The notes beneath the pieces are model-generated. The model did no database searches, had not been told where the DNA came from, and worked only from the letters and a program-made list of their open reading frames with translations. DNA of 64,000 nt from Candidatus Bathyarchaeota archaeon (GTDB lineage Archaea; Thermoproteota; Bathyarchaeia; Bathyarchaeales; Bathycorpusculaceae). Shown here one piece after another: positions 47,856 to 57,355 of the stretch (position 1 is the stretch's first letter; each line of letters opens with the position of its first letter). A program made the translations under genes and the position numbers. The stretch lies in NCBI GenBank assembly GCA_026014705.1, contig JAOZHU010000025.1:62001-126000 (forward strand), written 5' to 3'.

Positions 47856-48482
47856 TTGAGAGAAAAAAAGGTGCCTCTAGGCGAATATCTCGCGTTTTTT
47901 TCAGTCAAGTATAGTGTTGATTCTGACAGCTTTTTCCAGACTCTGTCTTCAATAAAAGAGCATCAAAAAGCCAGCTGCGGCGACCTTTCGGTTGAGTGTC
48001 GAGGCAAAATAGCTGATGAAAGAATTTTTTTGATCACAGATGCTTCCGGGGTCGTCGCGCAGTTAAGGATTCCTGAAAGCTTCCTCTTTGAAAAGAATAA
48101 TCCCCTTAGAAAGTTTATGAATTCTGATAGAATCCGCAAATACACTCTCAGAAAAAACAGTGCCCTTCAGTCAAGCGTAATCAAAGATTTGCAGGTTGGG
48201 GCGCGTCACGTTAATCTTGACGCTCGCGTTTTGGAAATTCCAGAGCCCTCTTGCGTTTATACTCGGTTTGGGAACAACGCGGTTGTAACTAACGCTTTGA
48301 TTGGGGACGCCACAGGGACTATTAAACTCTGTCTTTGGAATGACCAGATAGACTGCGTGTCTGTGGGAGATATCGTCCAGATCAGGAACGCACGTGCCTT
48401 TGCGTTTAAAGGTGAGACCCAGCTGCGGGTTGGAACCAAAGGAACGCTGAAAGTGTGGCAAGACAAAACGATTAAAGCTTAA
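47856..48482 (+). CDS. OB-fold (RPA-like) nucleic-acid-binding protein
   Basis: VNLDARVLEIPEPSCVYTRFGNNAVVTNALIGDATGTIKLCLWNDQIDCVSVGDIVQIRNA. Confidence 0.78.
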   Translation: MREKKVPLGEYLAFFSVKYSVDSDSFFQTLSSIKEHQKASCGDLSVECRGKIADERIFLITDASGVVAQLRIPESFLFEKNNPLRKFMNSDRIRKYTLRKNSALQSSVIKDLQVGARHVNLDARVLEIPEPSCVYTRFGNNAVVTNALIGDATGTIKLCLWNDQIDCVSVGDIVQIRNARAFAFKGETQLRVGTKGTLKVWQDKTIKA

Positions 48483-48599
48483 ACGTCAATTTTCTCCTCA
48501 TTCAAGCTAAATTTGATGCCATAGTTACTATGCAAACGCAGCAACCACCCCTATTTACGTCATAGCGCATTTTAGCGAAGCATGCTTGTTTCAGATTCC

Positions 48600-49154
48600 T
48601 TACAGTTGGCTCCGCTCAGGCAATTTCGGCAGTGTATTCATCCAACTGGTCAATTCTTGAAACATTTCATTGAAAATTGAGTCTTCACTTGCCATTAACT
48701 GCGCATACTGCGCAAGCGTGTCGTCGTCCAATTCTTCGGTTAGTTTTGGCAGTTTGAACTCGTATTTGTCGATTATTTTCAGTCCTATGTCAAATGTTGC
48801 GTCAGAAAGGAATGGAGCAATGTCTTTTCTCTTTTGCTCCAGTTGGACATACAAGTCCTTCCGTACATCAGAAATCATGATCTTCATTTTTTCATCAGCT
48901 TCGGGCAGTTTTTGTTTGATTTCTTTTTTTACTCCCTCCCCTGCGGCTTCTCCGTTTATTGCTTCAACCATTTCTGAAGCCACAGCGCCTGTTACGTTCA
49001 CCATTAACTCTGTCAATCCACCCATCAATGTACTCATCAGCATTATGCTTGTGTTTACAATTATGTTCATGATTTTTTTCTCCCGCACCGCCTTGCTCTG
49101 TAAAGCTTCATCCTTGCGGCCTGCTTGTCGATTTGTCATCATTGAACTACCCAC
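48600..49154 (-). CDS. Hypothetical protein
   Basis: 184 aa ORF, no recognised motif. Confidence 0.5.
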   Translation of the reverse strand: MGSSMMTNRQAGRKDEALQSKAVREKKIMNIIVNTSIMLMSTLMGGLTELMVNVTGAVASEMVEAINGEAAGEGVKKEIKQKLPEADEKMKIMISDVRKDLYVQLEQKRKDIAPFLSDATFDIGLKIIDKYEFKLPKLTEELDDDTLAQYAQLMASEDSIFNEMFQELTSWMNTLPKLPERSQL

Positions 49155-49580
49155 GCATTGTCAACCTTATCTTCATGCTTGCCTAATAACTCTTTAAGAC
49201 CGTCGCTACAACCAGTAATTTTCAAGTTCGTTCATGCGCTTTACGTAGTGGGGTAGCTTGAAAACCTGTGTTGCATTTTTCGTGCTGAGGCGCGGTTGTC
49301 TGTGCTGCTTTTTTTTTGTTGGAAGAGTATGCGTTTGGTTATCTGGGTGGGATTGTCTTGGCGTAGAGCGTTGCAGTACGGTATTGCGTTGGAAAGCTGT
49401 TTCTGGCACGCTATCTTCTTGTCAATGACTCAGAGGACATAGCTACTCAGGACAAAATCGAAAAACAGTTCAGAGACCTGTTGAGGTCACTTATCGAAAA
49501 ATAACTCTTCTTCAAGTACAAATCTACGCTTTGGCGGCAATAATTCGCCCAACCGCGTCTCTGAAGCTCCAAACCAAGGA

Positions 49581-50171
49581 TTATGGAAGATTGCACTCAG
49601 CCTCGCGAATTTGTTGATGCCTGAAGCAGTTAATCAGGTGGTCATTTACCAGACCTGCTGCTTGCATGAACGCGTAACATATTGTGGGTCCAACGAACTT
49701 GAATCCTCTTCTTTTCAGTTCCGTACTCATAGCTTTTGACTCTTCGGTTTCGGCTGGAATCTGTGACAGAGACGTAAAATTGTTGTTGATTGTTTTTCCG
49801 TTGACAAACTTCCAGATGAAAGCGTCAAATGACCCGAATTCGGCTTGGATTTTAAGAAACTGCTGTGCATTGCTTATGGCTGAAAGTATTTTGGCTTTGT
49901 TTTTGATTACGCCTGAGGCGCTCATTATGCGGTCAACGTCGTCATGTGAGTATTTCGCTACTTTCGCGGGGTCAAAATTGTCGAAAGCTTCTCTCAGCGT
50001 GTTTCGTTTTTCAAGAATTATCCACCATGACAATCCTGCTTGAAAGCCGTCAAGAATCAGGAACTCGAAGAGTTTGTTGTCATCATGTAATGGAACGCCC
50101 CATTCTTCATCATGGTATCTAATGTAAAGCGGCTTTTCCGTGCTCCAACATCTCTGAACTTTAGCATCCAT
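49581..50171 (-). CDS. tag: DNA-3-methyladenine glycosylase I
   Basis: RCWSTEKPLYIRYHDEEWGVPLHDDNKLFEFLILDGFQAGLSWWIILEKR. Confidence 0.92.
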   Translation of the reverse strand: MDAKVQRCWSTEKPLYIRYHDEEWGVPLHDDNKLFEFLILDGFQAGLSWWIILEKRNTLREAFDNFDPAKVAKYSHDDVDRIMSASGVIKNKAKILSAISNAQQFLKIQAEFGSFDAFIWKFVNGKTINNNFTSLSQIPAETEESKAMSTELKRRGFKFVGPTICYAFMQAAGLVNDHLINCFRHQQIREAECNLP

Positions 50172-50505
50172 GGACTGAGATAAAATCAATTGCCAAATTT
50201 AAACTCGCATGTTCTTCATGGAAGCACAAACAACTTCAAACATCGCACGTGATGGTCAAGGCAATGACTAGACATCAACATCACCTGATTTCTAAGCGCT
50301 TTCTTCCCTTTCCTCAAAAACTGCAACTGAACAGGATAAGATAATGTTAATTTTGTCGGTTCTTTCACTTCATAGTGTTCTTGCTCTTTGTAGGAAACAT
50401 ATTGGGTGAATGACTAACTCTGAAAACTGCGCTGTTTAGATTCAGGTGTACTTAGCAAGTTGTTGGGATAATGTCGCTTTCTAATTCGTTGCCAAATGGC
50501 TGAAA

Positions 50506-51633
50506 CTATGGCTTTCTGAACTTGAGGAATAAAATTATTGTAGCTATCACAGTGAAGGCGAGCGTTGCCAGAAATAAGAGCGGAAGGATGTACTCTTCGA
50601 TGCTCCATGTGTCGCGGTTAAGTATTTTAGCTAGAAATGGTTCTAATGATTGGCGCACTACAAAGTTTTCTGTCTCGCTGGTCAATATGTCGTGGTCTCC
50701 GTCTTCCACTCTGACGAAAAGGGTTTCGACTCCTACCGCTTGAAGTTTGGCGTTGAATGATTCAGCCACGGCTATAGGGACAATGGTGTCATTTGTTCCA
50801 TGTACGATGCAGAAGCTTGGGTCTCCTGCGGAAACGTAAGTCGCAGGCGATGCTTCTATCCACAGGTTCGGGTTCTCGGTGTAACTCACGTTTCCTAAAG
50901 CGTTTCTTGCTATGCGATAGATGAGCGACGTACTCAAGTTTTCTCCGATGAACTGCAAATCCGTAGCACCTGAGTAAGTGACTACTAAACAGACTTGTTT
51001 CCTTATTTCCTCGTTACCGCTTGAACCTTTAAGAAATGGCTCGTCTCCGTAAAGCGTTCCTGCCAACGATGCGAGGTGTGCTCCAGAACTGCTGCCCATT
51101 ATCGCAATTTTCTTGTTGTCAATATGGTAAAGCTGTGCGTGCGCTCTTATGTATCGGATTGCCTCGATGATGTCTCGGATGTTTTCTGGCCACGCAGTGT
51201 GGTTCCGTGTTGAAAGCGTGTAGTCGATTGAGAATCCTGCTATGCCTCGTTTGGCGTAGAAAAGTGCGGTTTCGCTGAAGTCAACGCGGCTTCCTCCGCT
51301 CCACCCGCCTCCATGAATGTATATCATTGCTGGGAAAAGCCCTTCGCCGACAGGGAGATAAACGTCCATGACGCGGTATGGGCTGTACGGCTCTGAATAC
51401 GGGATACCATATTGAACCGTGCAGTTTGTGATTTCAGGAAGCAAGCCGCCTTCGGTTTCAAGTTTCAGCGTGGCTGGTTGCCGTGAAATTACCAAAAGGG
51501 TTCCTAAGGTTGCCGTTGTGGCTAGAAGAAAGATGAGCACAATTACGCTGTTTTTTTGTTGCACGGCTCTCTTCCCTCTTACACCGCGTCTATAATGTGT
51601 CTTACAACGTTCGAGGTTAAATGGTTTGTCCAA
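50506..51633 (-). CDS. Alpha/beta hydrolase (esterase/lipase-like), membrane anchored
   Basis: MIYIHGGGWSGGSR, GSSSGAHLASL; TM segments at both ends. Confidence 0.85.
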   Translation of the reverse strand: MDKPFNLERCKTHYRRGVRGKRAVQQKNSVIVLIFLLATTATLGTLLVISRQPATLKLETEGGLLPEITNCTVQYGIPYSEPYSPYRVMDVYLPVGEGLFPAMIYIHGGGWSGGSRVDFSETALFYAKRGIAGFSIDYTLSTRNHTAWPENIRDIIEAIRYIRAHAQLYHIDNKKIAIMGSSSGAHLASLAGTLYGDEPFLKGSSGNEEIRKQVCLVVTYSGATDLQFIGENLSTSLIYRIARNALGNVSYTENPNLWIEASPATYVSAGDPSFCIVHGTNDTIVPIAVAESFNAKLQAVGVETLFVRVEDGDHDILTSETENFVVRQSLEPFLAKILNRDTWSIEEYILPLLFLATLAFTVIATIILFLKFRKP

Positions 51634-52729
51634 TCAGCTTTTGAGGTTTAATTGTTCGAGAATTTGCCGCGTTTCTTTTTTCATAGGCCTTTTTCAAAGC
51701 CATGCCTGTGAATGGTATTAGAACAAAGAAAACTAGAACGCGTACAACTTGATAGAGATAAAATTCGGCGCCGTCTGTAAAGAGAACATTGTCTGGTTTG
51801 TTGAACAAATAGCTCAGTATCAGAAAGCTTAGGAAGGGTTCCGAGAGGTAGATAAAAGCGCTTCTTGAAGAAATTTCTTTTATGAAGCCATTCTTTCCGA
51901 CCCCTGCTTTTCTAAAGAATAGCAGCATGATCAGCACTAAACCCATTGTGAGCATGATGATTCGTGTGTCTAAATATAGCGACGCTTTGAAGGCTTCCGC
52001 TGGGTTGCTATAATTGAAGAACTCCGAAAAATCGAATGAAAAAACCGCGACAAGGAGAATGGATAGGAAAGCGGTTTTGTAGTTCATTATTCTTTCATAC
52101 ATGTTTAGCTTATTGACGTAGAAGCCGACTAGGAAAACTATTAGAAATTGGCTGAAAAGTTCGCCCAGCCTGAGAGGCGACGCGAAAACCCAGAGCAAAA
52201 TTGTTGTGAGCCAAACAAGTGAGACGATGAGCAACTGAGCCTTCAGGCTTTTGACGTATTTCTCCACTGAGCAAATGATGAGCATGAAAACCAAAAGGTA
52301 GGGTATGAACCAGAGGGCACCCCAATTGTAAATGGTATTTAACTCGTCGAAGATGTTTAACATGGAAACTTGCGAGATTAGTTTCAGCGAATCAGCTGTT
52401 GCGCCCATGGCTACCTGCATTAAAAAATAGAATATCGTTGCAATCAAGAACGGAACGTACAATTTCTTAGCCTTGGACTTGAAAAAGCGGCGAAGGCTTT
52501 TTTGCCGTTTGAGAAACGAGTTGTACGCTAGAAATCCGCTTACGAAGAAGAAGGCGCTGAGCAGGAACCATTGCACCGGGTAAATGATTTCGGGATGGGA
52601 GAAGATGAGGTCGCTGTGGACAAAAAGCAGCAGGAACAAGGCGACAACTTTAAGGTAATTGAACTCAACAATTGAGCGCCGCGGCAACGTATTCAGCGTC
52701 TGCGTTTTCTCCAACATCTCGCCCTTCAA
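51617..52729 (-). CDS. Acyltransferase family 3 membrane protein
   Basis: 370 aa polytopic; FNYLKVVALFLLLFVHSDLIF...FFVSGFLAYNSFLKR. Confidence 0.75.
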   Translation of the reverse strand: MKGEMLEKTQTLNTLPRRSIVEFNYLKVVALFLLLFVHSDLIFSHPEIIYPVQWFLLSAFFFVSGFLAYNSFLKRQKSLRRFFKSKAKKLYVPFLIATIFYFLMQVAMGATADSLKLISQVSMLNIFDELNTIYNWGALWFIPYLLVFMLIICSVEKYVKSLKAQLLIVSLVWLTTILLWVFASPLRLGELFSQFLIVFLVGFYVNKLNMYERIMNYKTAFLSILLVAVFSFDFSEFFNYSNPAEAFKASLYLDTRIIMLTMGLVLIMLLFFRKAGVGKNGFIKEISSRSAFIYLSEPFLSFLILSYLFNKPDNVLFTDGAEFYLYQVVRVLVFFVLIPFTGMALKKAYEKRNAANSRTIKPQKLIGQTI

Positions 52730-53131
52730 AGCACAGCCAGTTTACACTTCAAAAATCGCAATATGTTATTAGCTGTTGCGGTAAAGAAAGCAAACTTTTT
52801 CAAGCACAGTTGATAGGCAAAAAGGTAATTGTTTGTGGCAGTGGCAAACGAGCGTTGGCATGCTTTGGTCAAGTTTTCAGATGAAGTCCATCTTGAGGTT
52901 TATCGCCATCGTCGAATCTGTGTTTAAACAATTTCGGTGTCGCTTTGAAGCTGAAACTGCAACTGAAGCGTGAGGGTTTAAGCTCCTCTTTAGGAAAAAC
53001 AAGTTAGGATCACATTTCTGATAATTCGGACTGAGAAAACATAAAATACTCCAGCCATTTTCTCTCCCATGTCCAATTTTTTAAGAGCCTTAGCTTTGAC
53101 TTTTCAGTATAGGTTTCGTTTTAGCAGAGAA

Positions 53132-53296
53132 TTAATCTGAATCTTCATCTTCGTACATGAAGTCTTTCAATTTGACTTCCCCGTCCGTAACTGCGATTTT
53201 GTAAGCCGCTTCGCATACGGGGCAGATAGCAACCTCTTTATCGCGAGGGGTGTCTATCTTGAAGGTATTCCCGCGTTCTGTACATTTTACTATCAT
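53132..53296 (-). CDS. Small acidic zinc-ribbon-like protein (54 aa)
   Basis: [54 protein letters not shown]; next to aIF1A. Confidence 0.55.
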   Translation of the reverse strand: MIVKCTERGNTFKIDTPRDKEVAICPVCEAAYKIAVTDGEVKLKDFMYEDEDSD

Positions 53297-53349
53297 ACCC
53301 TTACTCGCCTACCGACTTTTTGTGTCCTTTTTCTGCATCGTTTTGTTTT

Positions 53350-53655
53350 TCACATAGTGAGGTAATCGTGCGCTCTGAGCCAGTCCGACTGGTTTCTCCT
53401 GTAGCGCCAGAAAATGTCGCCTCGCTTGTCTGACTGAAAATCCCATGGAGAAACTAAAACAACATCTCCTTCTCTGATCCATACTCGCCTTTTTAGCTTG
53501 CCTCGAACTCGGCATAACCGTTCTTTGCCATCTTGGCACTTTACCATGATTCTGTCCGCGCCAAGCATCTTGATGGCTATGCCTAAAACATCGCTTGCTG
53601 CGGGCAACACCATGTTTTCAAGGCTTCCTTCGTTTGTGATTTTTCTTTTACCCAT
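53350..53655 (-). CDS. eif1A: Translation initiation factor aIF1A
   Basis: IKMLGADRIMVKCQDGKERLCRVRGKLKRRVWIREGDVVLVSPWDFQSDKRGDIFWRY. Confidence 0.92.
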   Translation of the reverse strand: MGKRKITNEGSLENMVLPAASDVLGIAIKMLGADRIMVKCQDGKERLCRVRGKLKRRVWIREGDVVLVSPWDFQSDKRGDIFWRYRRNQSDWLRAHDYLTM

Positions 53656-53679
53656 TTTTCAACACCATCCAAGGCAATG

Positions 53680-54255
53680 TCATGCTTTAATGGCTTTGTT
53701 CAGCAGCAAGAGTTGTCTAAGGTCGTTTATTAGAAGGTTAATCCATCCGCGCTCAAAATGAAATAATGCGTCATCACTGATTGACCTGACTCTGCAGAGA
53801 TTTTCCTTAAGGCGTGCTTTGCAGTCAGTTTCCTTCAGAGGTGTTGCGCCGCATTTTGTTCTGCACAAATTGTCTACGGCGTCACTTATGGCGAGGAGTA
53901 TGTTTTCTGATTTGATTGGTGGCATGTATTCATCTGAGATTTGTTGAATGTTACACACTACCATTTCTTGGGTTGCCGCGTCAGTGAATCTTTTGCCTAT
54001 GAGAACTCCGCTGTTGCAATCCTTGCGTTTCATGGCTTTCCGCATGCTTTTTACATCGTCGGCACCAACGAATCCTGCTCTATTCTGCGGCGAAATCAAA
54101 CGCAATAATACTTTTTCATCGCATATAGCGTCTGTCGCCACAAGATCTGTTCCACCCGACCATTTTTCTCTATATTCACACTTGTAGTTTTTCACAGCCA
54201 TTAAAAACTCCGCTTTGTCCTCAACGCTCATTTCTTTTTCACTCATTTTAATCAA
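53680..54255 (-). CDS. Hypothetical protein, possibly restriction-endonuclease-like fold
   Basis: GTDLVATDAICDEKVLLRLISPQ...SGVLIGKRFTDAATQEM (weak). Confidence 0.4.
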   Translation of the reverse strand: MIKMSEKEMSVEDKAEFLMAVKNYKCEYREKWSGGTDLVATDAICDEKVLLRLISPQNRAGFVGADDVKSMRKAMKRKDCNSGVLIGKRFTDAATQEMVVCNIQQISDEYMPPIKSENILLAISDAVDNLCRTKCGATPLKETDCKARLKENLCRVRSISDDALFHFERGWINLLINDLRQLLLLNKAIKA

Positions 54256-54479
54256 CTTTGACCAAATAGTTTCAAATTAGAATAGTCTGGAGAAAAAGGA
54301 AAACGCAAACATGCAGGATCTATGCGTCTGTCCGATCTGACTCTTCCTCTAAAGAATTCTAACAGTTACTATACAGTTCGTAACCGACTATATTAGTATA
54401 GCTGCTGTGAAACGCCTTTTCTACGGTTATAGATACAAAGCTATTTTAGCTTGCTTCAGCGCTCTCTGCAGAACGGTGC

Positions 54480-54761
54480 GTGAATCCGCCTATTGTTGCC
54501 GAGTTATTTGGCGCATGGGTTTATATGTGTGGCAGTGCACTTCTATGTAAAGAGTTTCTTTTATCCTCTGGGCTGAACCTACCGAATAATCGAATCTTTT
54601 CGAATAAGATAGACAAGAGGCAACTGGAAATGTGTATGTTGAGAGCGGGTTTAGTGAAAAACTGCAGAAGATGTAAATCATCAGTGCGAACTACTTGCAC
54701 GCTAAGAAAGAAATCTGGAAAGAAAATTTTCGTAGATAACAAGAAGAAGGGGGAAAAATAA
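54480..54761 (+). CDS. Small Cys-containing ORF of uncertain start
   Basis: NCRRCKSSVRTTC; in frame with downstream zinc-ribbon segment across a TAA. Confidence 0.3.
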   Translation: MNPPIVAELFGAWVYMCGSALLCKEFLLSSGLNLPNNRIFSNKIDKRQLEMCMLRAGLVKNCRRCKSSVRTTCTLRKKSGKKIFVDNKKKGEK

Positions 54762-54967
54762 AACATAGTCAATGTTGGCGACCATGCAGCTTGTCCTGAA
54801 TGCAGCAGGATGGGTCGTGTTGTGTGGGTTTCGAAAGATGGAGAGACCGTTGGAATTCAATGTCCTGCAAGTCACCGCCTAACGAGTCGTCCTACTTCAA
54901 GATTTGGTACAATTGACCGCCCCTTGTCTAAAACCAGTAAAAACATGGTTTTCATAACGGAAGTTAA

Positions 54968-55630
54968 ATGAGAACTGCTGTATCCCAGTTAAAGAGTGGC
55001 TGTTTAATGATGAACGAAGCCTTTTCGCTTTCTGGTAAAATAAAAATAAATGTTGAGTCCAAGAAAATTGGGAATTTCTCTCAGAACCAAGTTAGGTTTT
55101 ACTTGAAATACTCTTCTTTCGTATTCAGAGTCTTAAAGAAAACCTCGTTCCAAAATTTTCTCAACTGGATGTTGAAAAAGGAAAGAATAGCAGAGCAAGC
55201 AGTCAGCGCTGTGCATGTTAAGGTTCTTCCATTGAGGAGGAATAATGGGAAAAGCATCGCTGGAATCTGCGACACTGTCCGAGGAAGAATTCGGATTTAC
55301 CCAAAGACAATCAAGTTCTGTCAAGCTTTCACGCAAAAGTTTGGACGAGGTAGTCTATTGAAGTATGCTGGAAACAGGGCAAGAGCTGCATTAATTCATG
55401 AGTTGTTACATTTAAAATACGTAGAGGACGAGAAAACGGTTAGAGAATTAGCCAGAGAATATTTTTACCTATTCACACAAAAACAATACGCCCCGAGTTC
55501 GCATTCGCTCCGCCTCTGCACGATGATATTTGCGGCAAGATTAGTTGAGGCAGTTCCCTCAAGCGTCTCGAATGGACTAAGTGCAGAGTTAGGTGCTGCA
55601 TGTTTAAGAGCAAGTGATGCCTCTAAGTGA
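54968..55630 (+). CDS. HExxH-type zincin-like protein
   Basis: ARAALIHELLHLKYVEDEKTVRELAREYF. Confidence 0.6.
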   Translation: MRTAVSQLKSGCLMMNEAFSLSGKIKINVESKKIGNFSQNQVRFYLKYSSFVFRVLKKTSFQNFLNWMLKKERIAEQAVSAVHVKVLPLRRNNGKSIAGICDTVRGRIRIYPKTIKFCQAFTQKFGRGSLLKYAGNRARAALIHELLHLKYVEDEKTVRELAREYFYLFTQKQYAPSSHSLRLCTMIFAARLVEAVPSSVSNGLSAELGAACLRASDASK

Positions 55631-55920
55631 GCGGTATACGGGTGAATGTTTTGTCTCAACCAGTTTATGGAAGAATAGTGAACTATCGAATAGGAATCAG
55701 AACACAGTTTTCACGTGAATGCCTAATTCAATTTGCCACTGTAGATTCAATCGCTCAGGCAGGACAATTAATAGGTCACAAAGTGGCTTGGAAGGGCGAA
55801 AACAAGCAGCTCACGGGCAAAATTGTGGGTTTTCACGGAAAGAACGGTGTTGTTAGAGTCAAGTTCAAGAAGGGAGTGCCTGGTCAAGCTTTGGGGGCAA
55901 TTGTCGAATTAGTCGGCTAA
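55627..55920 (+). CDS. rpl35ae: Ribosomal protein eL33 (L35Ae)
   Basis: VAWKGENKQLTGKIVGFHGKNGVVRVKFKKGVPGQALGAIVELV. Confidence 0.85.
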   Translation: MSGIRVNVLSQPVYGRIVNYRIGIRTQFSRECLIQFATVDSIAQAGQLIGHKVAWKGENKQLTGKIVGFHGKNGVVRVKFKKGVPGQALGAIVELVG

Positions 55921-56274
55921 AGATTATAGTCGGTCTATAATAGTATCAAAAGTGTTGATGACCTTCAAGTTTTGGGGCACAAAAGTAACTTGAGGATTCT
56001 GTGCGCGAACCATTGACTAGCGAGTTTTTCGGATAGACTTGAGCGCTTTAACAAATAGACTGCACGGGTTATGACTGGCGCGTTTACTTCCTATGTCTTA
56101 CTTTGTAAATAGTACCATGAGTATTTCGATATAGTTTTCTGCCTCTGTGAGTCATTTTCCTTTTATGCGCCATTTCTCATAATTCCCCATATCTTTGTTC
56201 GGTGTAAAATCCGATAACACGTGATGCAATAAGTTTCACCGCGCGGTATATATGTGTTGCATGTGTTTGTCAAC

Positions 56275-56395
56275 GATATGCGATGGGGAGTTGTGCGGAG
56301 CTTAAGGCAATTACCGATTGCGCTTGTTGCCTGTTTTGCCGGTGAGGTAGCACGAAAGTGTTAAAGCGGATGAGCTTTGTTAGCTTTCGTCTAAA
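56275..56395 (+). ncRNA. Candidate structured ncRNA downstream of a TATA box
   Basis: ggtatatatg at 56245; serial hairpins ggcaa/ttgcc, agcac-GAAA-gtgtt, aaagc/gcttt; no supported ORF. Confidence 0.3.
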
Positions 56396-56492
56396 AGCCG
56401 AGCACTAGTTTATTAGCAACGGAGCCATTGCTTAATGAAGCTTGCAAGAAACGGTTTTTTGCAAAGTCAATTTGAGGAGTTGAGATAATCGA

Positions 56493-56633
56493 ATGTTTAC
56501 CTACAAAGAAAAATATAGAGTAAATTGCTCTGAGTGCAATATAGAATTTCAGATTTTCGCCAAGCATGACGCAAGCAAGCCAATATACTGTCAAGAATGT
56601 TACTGGAAACGGAGACAAAGTGGAGAACTATAG
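56493..56633 (+). CDS. Small CxxC...CxxC zinc-ribbon protein (46 aa)
   Basis: MFTYKEKYRVNCSECNIEFQIFAKHDASKPIYCQECYWKRRQSGEL*. Confidence 0.6.
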   Translation: MFTYKEKYRVNCSECNIEFQIFAKHDASKPIYCQECYWKRRQSGEL

Positions 56634-56848
56634 ACTTCGCTTTAAACATCGCTCACTTAGAGACAACAAAAAGGTGGTTACTGGACTGTTATGGACGTAC
56701 CGTTCAGAAACGCATACGTGAGCTTGTTTTGTCCTTGGCTTTATTAAGAAAAGGATGGGAACCTTTATGTCTGAGACTACCCCATAAGTTGATAGTAATT
56801 GGAAATTTACTTTTCAATTATAGCTCGCAGCAAATAGAGGTGATTACA

Positions 56849-57097
56849 ATGTACCAGAAACCTATGTTCGAAGTTAAATGTACTGATTGTGGTAGTATGA
56901 CCACGGTTCCTTTCAAACCTACTCCAGGCAAACCAGTTTACTGTAGGACGTGCTTCTCAAAGCACATGACCAAACGGCCAGAGATTACTGGCAGTGGCAA
57001 CTCTGGATTTGCCCAGAAACAAGCTTGGGCGCGACGAAGAGACAACGGGCACACTGTGAAAGAAGAAACACCTACCAGTATTTTCCATCGCCGCTAG
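56849..57097 (+). CDS. CxxC-x17-CxxC zinc-ribbon protein
   Basis: FEVKCTDCGSMTTVPFKPTPGKPVYCRTCFSKH; ATG after gaggtg. Confidence 0.8.
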   Translation: MYQKPMFEVKCTDCGSMTTVPFKPTPGKPVYCRTCFSKHMTKRPEITGSGNSGFAQKQAWARRRDNGHTVKEETPTSIFHRR

Positions 57098-57355
57098 GCT
57101 TTTTTGAAATCGAAAGCTAAAGTTACTTTCAATTAAAGCCCTGTGGATTCAACCTATAGTCCCTACAGGCGTTCTTCTGAAAACATGATAAGTTAGGAAT
57201 ATACTCCTGATAATTCGGACTGCGAGGAACTCAATAGTCCAAACTATTTCACCTGTACAACTTCTCTTTTTTGCTTTAAAGTAGCTGCAATCTGTCAATT
57301 TGGAGTAATCACCATTACAGAAATTCACATAAACGAAAAATTTATACGTGTTGTA

